NCBI RefSeq assembly: GCF_021504595.1
Contig: NZ_JACSGT010000001.1
Location: 1,984,001 to 2,048,000 of the forward strand
From: Chryseobacterium indicum
Lineage (GTDB): Bacteria; Bacteroidota; Bacteroidia; Flavobacteriales; Weeksellaceae
Length of the DNA stretch: 64,000 bases
Reading direction: 5' to 3'
The stretch's first letter is position 1; every line of letters starts with the position of its first letter. Made by a program: the position numbers and the translations under genes. A model generated the notes under the pieces. That model was given only the letters and a program-made list of their open reading frames with translations, searched no databases and had not been told where the DNA came from. This document shows positions 36,275 to 44,953 of the stretch, one piece after another.

Positions 36275-36329
36275 ATGAATGATAATTGATTGATGATACA
36301 TAAATATCAGACCATCAATTATCATTCAT
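36275..36329. repeat. 16-bp perfect inverted repeat
   Basis: ATGAATGATAATTGAT (36275-36290) and ATCAATTATCATTCAT (36314-36329) form a long AT-only stem with a 23-base loop between the two small membrane-protein genes. Part of the same motif (AATGATAATTGATG) is seen once more near 28828-28842. Confidence 0.65.
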
Positions 36330-36342
36330 TTAATTATCATAT

Positions 36343-36537
36343 ATGAAAAAAAGACACGAACAAAAACTGATCATTCTGAGCATCGGACTTCTGATTGCCT
36401 TCAGTATTCCTGTTTCACTGCTTTTTAACAATGACCGGGAAGTTTTCGGTTACCCGATGATTCTGGTTTATATTTTCGCTGTCTGGATGGTTTCCATCAT
36501 TATTTCTTTTGTAATCGTAAAAAAGTATGATGAGTAG
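36343..36537 (+). CDS. Small two-helix membrane protein
   Basis: A 64-residue protein with two predicted membrane helices (about 9-28 and 36-58) and basic ends (MKKRHEQK, VKKYDE). Its last 11 bases overlap the start of the SSS/histidine-kinase gene, so translation is coupled. Small two-helix partners are typical of some SSS-family transporters, which fits its place before the SSS-domain kinase. No family name is given. Confidence 0.7.
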   Translation: MKKRHEQKLIILSIGLLIAFSIPVSLLFNNDREVFGYPMILVYIFAVWMVSIIISFVIVKKYDE

Positions 36538-39205
36538 TTTCGCTTTATTTACCGTAGTTTTGTTTTATCTCGCACTTTTGTTCTTAGTCGCTCATCTGGC
36601 GGAGAAGAAAAAGAGTAAGCTATGGATCAACAATCCTTACATCTACGCACTTTCTCTCGCAGTGTACTGTACCGCATGGACGTACTACGGAAGCATTGGT
36701 GTGGCAGCGACAAGCGGACTTAATTATCTTCCGATTTATGTGGGACCGATTATGGTAATTCCTGCGTGGATCTATATCAATACAAGGATTGTAAGAATTT
36801 CAAGGGTGAATAAGATCAGCAGTTTAGCCGATTTTATTTCTTTACGATATGGGAACAGCAGAAGTTTCAGCGCGATTATTACGGTGGTTTGCCTTTTGGC
36901 AATCGTTCCGTACATTGGTTTGCAGATCAAGGCTATTTCTGAAACCTTTCATCTGGTAACCAAAACTGCAATTTCTAAAAATATCCTAACGGACAATGCA
37001 ACCTTTGTGGTTATTTTAATTGCTTTATTTTCATCCTATTACGGAACACGTTATGTTGATGCTTCGGAAAAACGTTTGGGAATAATTTCCGCTATTGCAC
37101 TAGAAAGTTTTCTTAAACTGTTCTTTATCATTATTTTAGGATTATTCGTTATTTACTTTGCATTTGACGGATTCTCGGATATTTACCAAAAGGCAAGTCT
37201 TTTCAAAGATTTTAAAGAAAAAAATACATTCAACGGTATTGAAGGTGCGATGAACTGGATGGTGCTCTGCATGATTTCCGGAACAGCGATCTGTATTCTT
37301 CCAAGACAGTTTCATACCGCAATCGTAGAAAACCGACAGGAAAAACACATCAAAACAGCCATCTGGTTTTTTCCGCTTTACTTATTGATTTTTACGATCT
37401 TCATTTTTCCAATTGCATGGGCGGGAAGATTGATTTTTGACGGACAAAACGTCAATCCGGAGTTCTACTCTATCCTGATTCCGCAGTATTTTGACAATAC
37501 CTTAATTACGGTTTTGGTTTTTCTGGGAGGATTAAGCTCATCTATTTCGATGATCATCATTTCAGCTATTACCTTATCCATCATGCTTTCCAATAATCTT
37601 ATCATTCCTTACGGATTATTAGGAAAGTTCAAATCTGAAAACGAAGTTCAGAATACAAGAAATATCACCAACATCAGAAAATTCAGCATTTTTGCACTGA
37701 TTATCATGGCTTTTGGCTTTTACAAATATTTTATTTTAAAAACTTCGCTGGATTCTGTCGGACTCATTTCTTTCGTTGTCATTGCTCAATTGGCACCTGC
37801 TTTTTTCGGAGCTATTTTCTGGAGACGAGGAAGTTATAAAGGTGCCGTTGTCGGATTATTGGCAGGATTGGCAATCTGCTATTTCGGATTGATTATCCCA
37901 CAATATTACTTCTCTTACAATCAGGAATTTAAAGGCATTTTAAGAGATTTATACGATGCTTTTGATTTTTTCAAGATTTCCTTTTTAGAAAGAATTCCAC
38001 AGATTTTCTTCTGGTCTCTTTTAGTGAATACTGCTTTATTTTCTATCATTTCGGTGAGCATCAAAGGAAATTACCGTGAAAGAAATTTCGCTGAATTGTA
38101 TGTAGACATTGATAAGTACATTCAAAACCACGAAAATGCTTTTATCTGGCGCGGAACAGCCTACGTTTCCGACATTAAAAATATTCTGGAACGATTTTTA
38201 GGTAAAAACAAAACCGAACAGGCATTAAGAATTTTTAATTTAAAATATAATATTGATTCGCAGACAGAAACCGCCGATTCCAGATTTATTAAATTCTCGG
38301 AAAATCTTCTTGCCGGAAGAATAGGAACGGCTTCTGCCAAAATCCTTATCGAAGGGGTAACCAAAGAAGATAAAATCTCATTAAAAGAAGTTTTAAACAT
38401 TCTTGAAGAATCAAAAGAAACCATCACGCTTAATAAAAAGCTTACCGAACAATCGGAAGAGCTGCAAAAGTTATCCGATGATCTGAGAAATGCCAATGAA
38501 AACCTCATCATTAAAGACCGTCAGAAAGACGATTTTCTGGATTCTGTTGCTCATGAATTAAGAACTCCGATTACCGCCATCCGTTCCGCCGGAGAAATTT
38601 TAGCCGATGATGACGATATTCCTCTGGAAATTAAAAAGGAATTTTTAAATAACATCATCACAGAATCCGACAGGCTTAGTGAAATCATCAACGATATTCT
38701 GTATCTCGACAAATTGCAGCATGGAGAAATCGTACTGCACATTCAGGAAAATAATATTCTTGAAACGTACAAAAAAGCAGTTAATCCTCTTATGCATCTT
38801 ATTCAGCAGAAAAATATTCATCTCAGTGAAGTCAATCTTCTCAATCAGTTTTTATTTAAATATGATGAAGCAAGAATGATTCAGCTTTTTCAGAATATTT
38901 TGGGAAATGCTTTGAAATTTACGGATGAACAGGGAACTATTCAGACCAAATTATCAGAAACAGAAGATGGGTTAATCATTAAAATTTTCAATACCGGAAA
39001 ACATATTCCCGAAGAGGATCTGGAAATGATTTTTGATAAATTTTATCAGTCGAAAAATCAAAACATTTTGAAACCAACGGGAAGCGGACTGGGACTGGCT
39101 ATTTCAAAAAAAATCACAGAAGCGCAGGGAGGAACCATAAAAGCAGAAAACAGCGGATTGGGCGTGACTTTTACGATTGCTCTGCCAAAAGAAGATAAGG
39201 GATGA
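36527..39205 (+). CDS. SSS-transporter/histidine-kinase fusion (CbrA-like sensor)
   Basis: An 892-residue protein. Residues about 1-520 form a sodium:solute symporter (SSS) domain with about 13 membrane helices (VYCTAWTYYGSIGVAA, SLADFISLRYGNSRS). A linker and coiled coil (about 620-665) lead to HisKA with the phospho-acceptor H676 (SVAHELRTP) and a HATPase_c domain with N-box (NILGNALKF) and G-box GSGLGLA (about 851-857). No receiver or PAS domain is visible. This design is that of CbrA/PrlS-type sensors linking transport to signalling. The response regulator 39875-40234 is the likely partner, now separated from it by the RAYT unit. A REP begins 3 bases after the stop. Confidence 0.88.
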   Translation: MMSSFALFTVVLFYLALLFLVAHLAEKKKSKLWINNPYIYALSLAVYCTAWTYYGSIGVAATSGLNYLPIYVGPIMVIPAWIYINTRIVRISRVNKISSLADFISLRYGNSRSFSAIITVVCLLAIVPYIGLQIKAISETFHLVTKTAISKNILTDNATFVVILIALFSSYYGTRYVDASEKRLGIISAIALESFLKLFFIIILGLFVIYFAFDGFSDIYQKASLFKDFKEKNTFNGIEGAMNWMVLCMISGTAICILPRQFHTAIVENRQEKHIKTAIWFFPLYLLIFTIFIFPIAWAGRLIFDGQNVNPEFYSILIPQYFDNTLITVLVFLGGLSSSISMIIISAITLSIMLSNNLIIPYGLLGKFKSENEVQNTRNITNIRKFSIFALIIMAFGFYKYFILKTSLDSVGLISFVVIAQLAPAFFGAIFWRRGSYKGAVVGLLAGLAICYFGLIIPQYYFSYNQEFKGILRDLYDAFDFFKISFLERIPQIFFWSLLVNTALFSIISVSIKGNYRERNFAELYVDIDKYIQNHENAFIWRGTAYVSDIKNILERFLGKNKTEQALRIFNLKYNIDSQTETADSRFIKFSENLLAGRIGTASAKILIEGVTKEDKISLKEVLNILEESKETITLNKKLTEQSEELQKLSDDLRNANENLIIKDRQKDDFLDSVAHELRTPITAIRSAGEILADDDDIPLEIKKEFLNNIITESDRLSEIINDILYLDKLQHGEIVLHIQENNILETYKKAVNPLMHLIQQKNIHLSEVNLLNQFLFKYDEARMIQLFQNILGNALKFTDEQGTIQTKLSETEDGLIIKIFNTGKHIPEEDLEMIFDKFYQSKNQNILKPTGSGLGLAISKKITEAQGGTIKAENSGLGVTFTIALPKEDKG

Positions 39206-39208
39206 GGA

Positions 39209-39253
39209 GAACCCGAAGGGTTCAATTTAAATAGCCGTAGGTAAAACCTATGG
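39209..39253 (-). repeat. Family B REP, left flank of the RAYT gene
   Basis: GAACCCGAAGGGTTC (39209-39223) then CCGTAGGTAAAACCTATGG, that is, the module in inverted orientation relative to the right-hand copy at 39800-39844. It starts just after the kinase stop codon. Confidence 0.85.
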
Positions 39254-39277
39254 AAACAGATGAATAAAATAATGCCG

Positions 39278-39292
39278 GAACCCGAAGGGTTC
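39278..39292. repeat. REP half-module upstream of the RAYT gene
   Basis: A lone GAACCCGAAGGGTTC palindrome, followed by AATAATA, 25 bases before the RAYT start. Confidence 0.8.
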
Positions 39293-39317
39293 AATAATAA
39301 AAAACACAAATGAGAAA

Positions 39318-39755
39318 ATGGGAACGTATCGACAAATATTTTATCATATTGTTTTCGGAACCAAACATCGGGAACAAACAATTAATGAAGAAAATGAATC
39401 AGAGCTATACAAATATATTTGGGGAATTTTAAAAAATAAAAAATGTAAATTATACAGAATTAACGGACTGCCGGATCACATCCATATTTTTTGTGACCTT
39501 CATCCGAATATTACTCTCAGCAACCTTGTAAAAGATATAAAAGTTGCAACCAATTTGTGGATGAAAGAATCGGGATTATTTCCTGAATTTTCAGGATGGC
39601 AGGAAGGATATGGAGCGTTCACCTATTCATTAAAGGATAAAGAAACAATAATAAATTATATAAAAAATCAAAAACATCACCATAAGACAGAGACTTTTGA
39701 TGACGAATTTAAAAAGCTTTTAGCAGAACATGGAATCGAGCCGGAATTCAATTAA
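39318..39755 (+). CDS. REP-associated tyrosine transposase (Y1, IS200-like)
   Basis: A 145-residue Y1 transposase. The HUH metal site is H54-I-H56 (GLPDHIHIFCD) and the likely catalytic Tyr is Y114 in INYIKNQKHHH, with the family ending SFxxEF..LL..HGI (here FDDEFKKLLAEHGI). A single-copy gene flanked by inverted REP palindromes matching REPs elsewhere in the window marks it as a RAYT rather than an ordinary IS200. In the family, RAYTs bind and cut REP hairpins as single strands. It lies between a histidine kinase and its response regulator. Confidence 0.85.
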   Translation: MGTYRQIFYHIVFGTKHREQTINEENESELYKYIWGILKNKKCKLYRINGLPDHIHIFCDLHPNITLSNLVKDIKVATNLWMKESGLFPEFSGWQEGYGAFTYSLKDKETIINYIKNQKHHHKTETFDDEFKKLLAEHGIEPEFN

Positions 39756-39762
39756 TTAAAAT

Positions 39763-39780
39763 TCAACCCTTACGGGTTGA
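39763..39780. repeat. REP half-module downstream of the RAYT gene
   Basis: TCAACCCTTACGGGTTGA, a 7-bp-arm palindrome starting 8 bases after the RAYT stop. It may also act as the gene's terminator. Confidence 0.75.
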
Positions 39781-39799
39781 TTTGATGCGAATCTTTATT

Positions 39800-39844
39800 C
39801 CATAGGTTTCACCTACGGCTATTTAAATTGAACCATTCGGGTTC
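39800..39844 (+). repeat. Family B REP, right flank of the RAYT gene
   Basis: CATAGGTTTCACCTACGG followed by GAACCATTCGGGTTC (39830-39844). It ends 30 bases before the response-regulator start and is inverted relative to the left copy. Confidence 0.82.
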
Positions 39845-39874
39845 CCCAAAAAGAAACAAAAAGACAATCACAAT

Positions 39875-40234
39875 ATGAAGAAGATAATCATTGCTGATGA
39901 CGAGCACAAAATATTAATGTCGCTGGAATACAGCTTCAAGAAAAACGGATACGATGTATTTATTGCAAGAGATGGAACAGAAGTTCTGGAATTTCTGAAA
40001 ACAATGACGCCCGATGTCATTTTACTGGATATTATGATGCCGAATCTTGATGGATACAGTACCCTGGAACTAATAAAACAGGATGAAAAACTGAAAGGTA
40101 CAAAAGTAATTTTTCTGAGTGCCAAAAACAATCCGAAAGATATTGAAAAAGGTCTGGAAATGGGAGCCGATGCTTACGTTACAAAGCCTTATTCAATAAA
40201 AAAACTCATGCAGCAAATAGAGGAAATGTTTTAA
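39875..40234 (+). CDS. Single-domain response regulator
   Basis: A 119-residue receiver domain without output domain. The acidic pocket is D8/D9, the phosphorylation site D52 (ILLDIMMPN), with S82 (FLSAKN) and K104 (VTKPY) in the conserved switch positions. It would receive phosphate from the SSS-fusion kinase and act through protein contact or as a relay. It is separated from the kinase by the 0.6-kb RAYT/REP unit. The following gene begins within 110 bases, after an interspersed repeat. Confidence 0.9.
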   Translation: MKKIIIADDEHKILMSLEYSFKKNGYDVFIARDGTEVLEFLKTMTPDVILLDIMMPNLDGYSTLELIKQDEKLKGTKVIFLSAKNNPKDIEKGLEMGADAYVTKPYSIKKLMQQIEEMF

Positions 40235-40249
40235 TACATTTTACAAACC

Positions 40250-40324
40250 GTCATTGCGAACGAAGTGAAGCAATCTCAACAAAATATTAAAAGATTGCTT
40301 CGTCACTACGCTCCTCGCAATGAC
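40250..40324. repeat. GTCATTGCGA inverted repeat
   Basis: Outer arms GTCATTGCGA/TCGCAATGAC (10 bp, perfect) and inner arms AAGCAATCT/AGATTGCTT (9 bp, perfect). The reading frame of the downstream synthetase can be extended through it, but this is non-coding repeat sequence. Confidence 0.75.
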
Positions 40325-40342
40325 AAAAACACAAAAACTAAT

Positions 40343-42229
40343 ATGAATACAGATATTTTATTTAAGCAAAGCATAGAAGACAAAGAGAATTTCTGGAAAG
40401 AACAGGCTCAGGAAATCAGTTGGTTTGAATTCCCGAAAACCATTACTTCTAATGACGAAAACCAATACAACCAGTGGTTTCCGGACGGAAAACTCAACAT
40501 CTGCTATTTATGCATTGATAAACATATTGAAGATGGTTTTGGAGATCAGGTTGCGGTTATTTACGATTCTCCGGTAACGAACCAAAAGCAAACCTACACC
40601 TTCAATCAAGCTAAAGAAGAAATTTCGAGATTGGCAGGAGGATTAATTTCTTTAGGTTTGAAAAAAGGTGACACCGCCGTTATTTATATGCCGATGATTC
40701 CGCAGACTTTGTTCTCCATGCTTGCCTGCGCAAGAATCGGAGTGATTCATAATATGGTTTTCGGAGGTTTTGCGCCGCATGAACTGGTGGTGAGAATTGA
40801 CGACTGCAAACCAAAAGCATTAATTACGGCAACCGCAGGAGTTGAAATTGCAAAGAGAATTCCTTATCTGCCTTTGGTTGAAAAAGCGATCGAACTGGCA
40901 CAAGATAAGGTAGATCACATCATTGTATACAACAGAAAACTGGTTGACAATCAACATGAAATGTTTGGTGGGTTAATTGATTACGAAGAATTGGTACAGA
41001 ACTCAGAACCTGCGGATTGCGTTTCGGTGGAATCCACTCACCCACTCTATTTACTGTATACTTCCGGAACAACGGGAAAACCAAAAGGTGTTGCAAGAGA
41101 TACAGGAGGTTACGCCACCGCGTTGAAGTTTTCGATGAAATACATCTATGGAATCGAACCGGGAGAAACTTTTTGGGCAGCTTCCGATTTCGGATGGGCA
41201 GTTGGTCACAGTTATACCGTCTACGGTCCTTTAATCAACAGAAATTCAACGATCATTTTTGAAGGAAAACCGATCATGACGCCCGATGCCGGAACATTCT
41301 GGAGAATTATTTCCGAATATAAAGTAGCGGCCATGTTTACCGCTCCTACCGCAATCAGAGCCATCAAAAAAGAAGATCCGAACGGAGAATTGGTGAAAAA
41401 TTACGATTTAAGCCACTTCAAAAAGCAGTTTTTAGCAGGAGAAAGATGTGATGTTACCACTTTAGACTGGTTTGCAGAACACATCGGCGTTCCGGCAATC
41501 GATCACTGGTGGCAGACAGAATCCGGTTCGCCAATGCTGGGTTTAATGACTTTTAATGAAGACTACAAAATCAAAAGAGCCTCTGCAGGAAAACCAATTC
41601 CCGGCTATGATATTAAAATTTTCGATGAAAACGGTTATGAACTGGATGCGCATCATGAAGGTTATTTAGTTATAAAATTACCGCTTCCTCCCGGAGCTTT
41701 ACTGGGAATATGGAAAGATTATGACCGTTTTGAGAAAAGCTATCTCTCGCAGTACAAAGGCTATTATTTTTCCGGAGACGGAGCCATAAAAGATGAAGAT
41801 GGCTATATTTTCATTACCGGAAGAGTGGATGATGTAATTAATGTTGCAGGACACCGCCTTTCCACTTCCGAAATGGAAGAAATTGTTTCCTCTCATCCCG
41901 ATGTTGCAGAATGTGCCGTAGTCGGAATTGATGACGAACTGAAAGGACAGATTCCTTTTGCAACGGTCGTTTTAAAAAACGGATCATTTGTTTCTGAAGG
42001 TCAGGTAGAAAAAGACATTGTAAAAACAGTCCGCGAAAAAATAGGTGCTGTTGCCTGTCTTAAAAATGTGATGGTTGTAAAACGTCTTCCCAAAACCCGT
42101 TCCGGTAAAATTTTAAGAAAGCTGATCCGAACTTTACTGGACGGAAAAGAATTCCAGATTCCTTCAACAATTGATGATGAAAAGATTATTGAAGAAATTC
42201 AGGAAAAAATTGGAGATTACAGAAGATAA
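40343..42229 (+). CDS. prpE: Propionyl-CoA synthetase-like acyl-CoA synthetase
   Basis: A 628-residue ANL-superfamily enzyme from the ATG at 40343 (MNTDILFKQS). The frame is open back to 40265, but that part is a mobile-type repeat, so the later start is chosen. Motifs: YTSGTTGKPKGV (AMP loop), WWQTESGSP, YYFSGDGA and the acetylatable lysine region KTRSGKILRK. The GGFAPHELVVRIDDCKPK and AGVEIAKRIPY segments match PrpE-type rather than Acs-type enzymes; the length equals that of E. coli PrpE. It would activate propionate or another short acid. Acs follows 123 bases on. Confidence 0.82.
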   Translation: MNTDILFKQSIEDKENFWKEQAQEISWFEFPKTITSNDENQYNQWFPDGKLNICYLCIDKHIEDGFGDQVAVIYDSPVTNQKQTYTFNQAKEEISRLAGGLISLGLKKGDTAVIYMPMIPQTLFSMLACARIGVIHNMVFGGFAPHELVVRIDDCKPKALITATAGVEIAKRIPYLPLVEKAIELAQDKVDHIIVYNRKLVDNQHEMFGGLIDYEELVQNSEPADCVSVESTHPLYLLYTSGTTGKPKGVARDTGGYATALKFSMKYIYGIEPGETFWAASDFGWAVGHSYTVYGPLINRNSTIIFEGKPIMTPDAGTFWRIISEYKVAAMFTAPTAIRAIKKEDPNGELVKNYDLSHFKKQFLAGERCDVTTLDWFAEHIGVPAIDHWWQTESGSPMLGLMTFNEDYKIKRASAGKPIPGYDIKIFDENGYELDAHHEGYLVIKLPLPPGALLGIWKDYDRFEKSYLSQYKGYYFSGDGAIKDEDGYIFITGRVDDVINVAGHRLSTSEMEEIVSSHPDVAECAVVGIDDELKGQIPFATVVLKNGSFVSEGQVEKDIVKTVREKIGAVACLKNVMVVKRLPKTRSGKILRKLIRTLLDGKEFQIPSTIDDEKIIEEIQEKIGDYRR

Positions 42230-42240
42230 AATATAAAATT

Positions 42241-42310
42241 GTTTAAACTATTTCAGGATTAACCACAAAAGTCGCAAAAGACAGTATTAAAGTTTAAACA
42301 GACTTTAAAG
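42241..42310 (-). repeat. Family A element, internally deleted copy A4
   Basis: GTTTAAAC, then TTAACCACAAAAGTCGCAAA, then AGTTTAAACAGAC: only the terminal parts of family A remain in about 70 bp, between prpE and acs. Confidence 0.55.
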
Positions 42311-42352
42311 AGACTAAAAATTTAAATAATAAAATTTCAAAAAAGAAAGGAT

Positions 42353-44263
42353 ATGAGAAACTATCAGATAGAAAACCTACCGCAATATTTTGAAGAGTAT
42401 AAAAAATCGATCAAAAATCCTAAAAAATTCTGGGACAAAATTGCAGATGAAAATTTCGTGTGGTATCAGAGATGGAGCAAGGTCGTGAAATACGATATGA
42501 ATGAAGCCAAAATTTCGTGGTTTAAAAATGCTAAATTAAATATTACTAAAAACTGCATCGACAGACATTTAGCCATAAGAGGCGATAAAACAGCAATCAT
42601 CTGGGAACCGAACGATCCGAAAGAAGAAGCACAGCATATTTCTTACAACGAACTCTACAAAAGAGTGAACAAAACTGCGAATGTTCTTCGTGAAATGGGC
42701 ATCGAAAAAGGCGACAGAGTCTGCATTTATCTTCCGATGATCCCAGAATTAGCCATCACAATGCTGGCTTGTGCAAAACTGGGAGCCGTTCACTCCGTTA
42801 TTTTCGCAGGATTTTCTGCATCAGCCGTTTCTTCAAGAGTAAATGACTGTGGCGCAAAAATGGTCATCACCTCAGACGGAAGCTACAGAGGAAACAAAGT
42901 TTTGGATTTGAAGAGCATTGTAGACGAAGCACTGGAAAAAACACCGAGTGTAGAAAAAGTTTTGGTGGTAAAAAGAACCAACAATGAAGTGAAAATGAAG
43001 GAGCACAGAGATTTCTGGATGGAAGATCTTTATGAAAATGCCTCTCCGGATTTCGTTACCGTAATTATGGATGCTGAAGATCCGCTGTTCATTCTGTATA
43101 CTTCAGGTTCTACGGGAAAACCTAAAGGAATGCTTCACACCTGCGCCGGATATATGGTGTACACTGCGTATACTTTTAAAAATGTATTCAATTATAAAGA
43201 AAATGATATTTATTGGTGTACCGCAGATATCGGCTGGATTACAGGACATTCCTATATTCTTTACGGACCGCTTTTAAACGGTGCAACCACTGTTATTTTC
43301 GAAGGCGTTCCTACATATCCTGAACCGGACAGATTCTGGGAAGTGATTGAAAAACATAAAATTACACAGTTTTACACGGCTCCTACTGCGATCCGCTCGT
43401 TGGCTAAAGAAAGTTCAGAATGGGTAGATAAACATGATTTAAGCTCGTTAAAAGTAATCGGTTCTGTTGGAGAACCTATTAATGATGAAGCTTGGCATTG
43501 GTTCAACGATCATGTAGGTAACAAGAAATGTCCTATTGTAGATACCTGGTGGCAAACAGAAACCGGAGGAATTATGATCTCTCCTCTCCCTTTCGTTACG
43601 CCTACAAAACCAACGTATGCTACTCTTCCTTTACCGGGAATTCAGCCTGTTCTGATGGATGATAAACGCAACGAAATCACCGGAAATCAGGTAACAGGAA
43701 ATCTGTGCATCCGTTTTCCATGGCCGGGAATTGCAAGAACGATTTGGGGAGATCATCAAAGATACAAGGAAACGTATTTTACTGCTTTTCCGGGGAAATA
43801 TTTCACGGGAGACGGTGCTTTGAGAGATGAAGTCGGCTATTACAGAATTACTGGTCGTGTAGATGATGTGATTATCGTTTCCGGACACAACTTAGGAACT
43901 GCCCCAATTGAAGACAGCATCAACGAACATCCTGCTGTAGCGGAATCTGCAATCGTAGGGTATCCTCACGACATCAAAGGAAATGCGCTGTACGGTTTCG
44001 TGATCCTGAAAGAATCCGGAGAAAGCAGAGATAAGGACAATCTGAAAAAAGAAATTAATCAGTTGATTTCAGACCAGATCGGTCCGATTGCGAAGCTTGA
44101 TAAGATTCAGTTTGTTTCGGGACTTCCGAAAACGCGTTCCGGAAAAATTATGCGTAGAATCCTCAGAAAAATTGCGGAAGGAGATTTCAGCAACTTCGGA
44201 GACATCACTACCCTTTTAAATCCTGAAATCGTGGAAGAGATCAAAAACGAAAGGATTAACTAA
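42353..44263 (+). CDS. acs: Acetyl-CoA synthetase
   Basis: A 636-residue AMP-forming synthetase. Motifs: LYTSGSTGKPKGM (AMP-binding loop), TWWQTETGG, KYFTGDGA hinge and the C-terminal KTRSGKIMRRIL with the lysine that is acetylated in the family. The Trp of the acetate pocket (TWWQTETGG) favours acetate. It makes acetyl-CoA from acetate, ATP and CoA. It is the last gene of the uptake/activation module and is followed by a hairpin at 44287-44307. Confidence 0.95.
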   Translation: MRNYQIENLPQYFEEYKKSIKNPKKFWDKIADENFVWYQRWSKVVKYDMNEAKISWFKNAKLNITKNCIDRHLAIRGDKTAIIWEPNDPKEEAQHISYNELYKRVNKTANVLREMGIEKGDRVCIYLPMIPELAITMLACAKLGAVHSVIFAGFSASAVSSRVNDCGAKMVITSDGSYRGNKVLDLKSIVDEALEKTPSVEKVLVVKRTNNEVKMKEHRDFWMEDLYENASPDFVTVIMDAEDPLFILYTSGSTGKPKGMLHTCAGYMVYTAYTFKNVFNYKENDIYWCTADIGWITGHSYILYGPLLNGATTVIFEGVPTYPEPDRFWEVIEKHKITQFYTAPTAIRSLAKESSEWVDKHDLSSLKVIGSVGEPINDEAWHWFNDHVGNKKCPIVDTWWQTETGGIMISPLPFVTPTKPTYATLPLPGIQPVLMDDKRNEITGNQVTGNLCIRFPWPGIARTIWGDHQRYKETYFTAFPGKYFTGDGALRDEVGYYRITGRVDDVIIVSGHNLGTAPIEDSINEHPAVAESAIVGYPHDIKGNALYGFVILKESGESRDKDNLKKEINQLISDQIGPIAKLDKIQFVSGLPKTRSGKIMRRILRKIAEGDFSNFGDITTLLNPEIVEEIKNERIN

Positions 44264-44286
44264 ATTATATAAACTGATGTATCAGG

Positions 44287-44307
44287 GAGCGGGCTTTTAG
44301 TCCGCTT
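44287..44307 (+). terminator. Hairpin after acs
   Basis: GAGCGGGC-TTTTA-GTCCGCTTC with one mismatch, followed by TTCTT and AT-rich sequence, 24 bases past the acs stop. Confidence 0.6.
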
Positions 44308-44469
44308 CTTCTTATTTGCACTCTGATATACTTACTAAATATTGATTCAATAGACAATTTCAAAGAAACATGCAAATTTTATAGATTTTACATTAAAATA
44401 ATAATTTATTTAAATTTTCACTAAAATATTTCACCTATAATAACTAACTTTATATACTAACTAAAACCA

Positions 44470-44841
44470 ATGCTTATGTCAAATATATTAGCTGGATTAT
44501 TTGGACATCACAGCGATTATAAAAAAATAGAAGCAGACCTTGAAAACTCAGGTTTCAAAGATTCAGAATACATTGTATATCTTCATGATGATGAATTACA
44601 CTCCCAATATCTGGTAAGTGTTGTCGTGAAAGATGAGCATCAGACCGATAGTGCTTCCGGTATTTTCAGTGAGAATGATGTTTTAAAGACCTATCTTTTT
44701 GAAAATATGGAAATTGAGCAGGCAAATTACATGAACATCAAGAGATTTATTGATGCCAGAAACAAAGCAGAAATCCACAACAGTCCCGATGTTAAGATTA
44801 AAATCTCTACCGCCGGAATAGATTCTGAAGTAAAATTTTAA
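44470..44841 (+). CDS. Unknown 123-residue protein, possible stress-type
   Basis: A soluble acidic protein without signal peptide. It begins SNILAGLFGHHSDYKKIEAD and later has EYIVYLHDD and YLVSVVVKDE, a beta-alpha-beta-like layout seen in small general-stress proteins, but I cannot place it in a named family. A second ATG two codons downstream (44476) is an equally good start. It stands alone with its own terminator at 44871-44897. Confidence 0.6.
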   Translation: MLMSNILAGLFGHHSDYKKIEADLENSGFKDSEYIVYLHDDELHSQYLVSVVVKDEHQTDSASGIFSENDVLKTYLFENMEIEQANYMNIKRFIDARNKAEIHNSPDVKIKISTAGIDSEVKF

Positions 44842-44870
44842 CCATTAAAGATAAAAATTAATAACCACCG

Positions 44871-44897
44871 ATCCGCAGAGCGTTCTGCGGATTTTTA
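44871..44897 (+). terminator. Intrinsic terminator after the 123-residue protein
   Basis: ATCCGCAGA-GCGT-TCTGCGGAT stem (9 bp perfect, 4-base loop) followed by TTTTTAA. Confidence 0.88.
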
Positions 44898-44953
44898 ATG
44901 CTGAAAACTGCAAAAAAATTCGTATTTTCGTGTAAATATAGGCTTTTACACAA

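Noticed and set aside
40265..40342. 26-codon N-terminal extension of the PrpE-like protein
   Set aside because: It is encoded by the GTCATTGCGA inverted repeat (40250-40324) and has no counterpart in the family; the ATG at 40343 gives the usual length of 628 residues.
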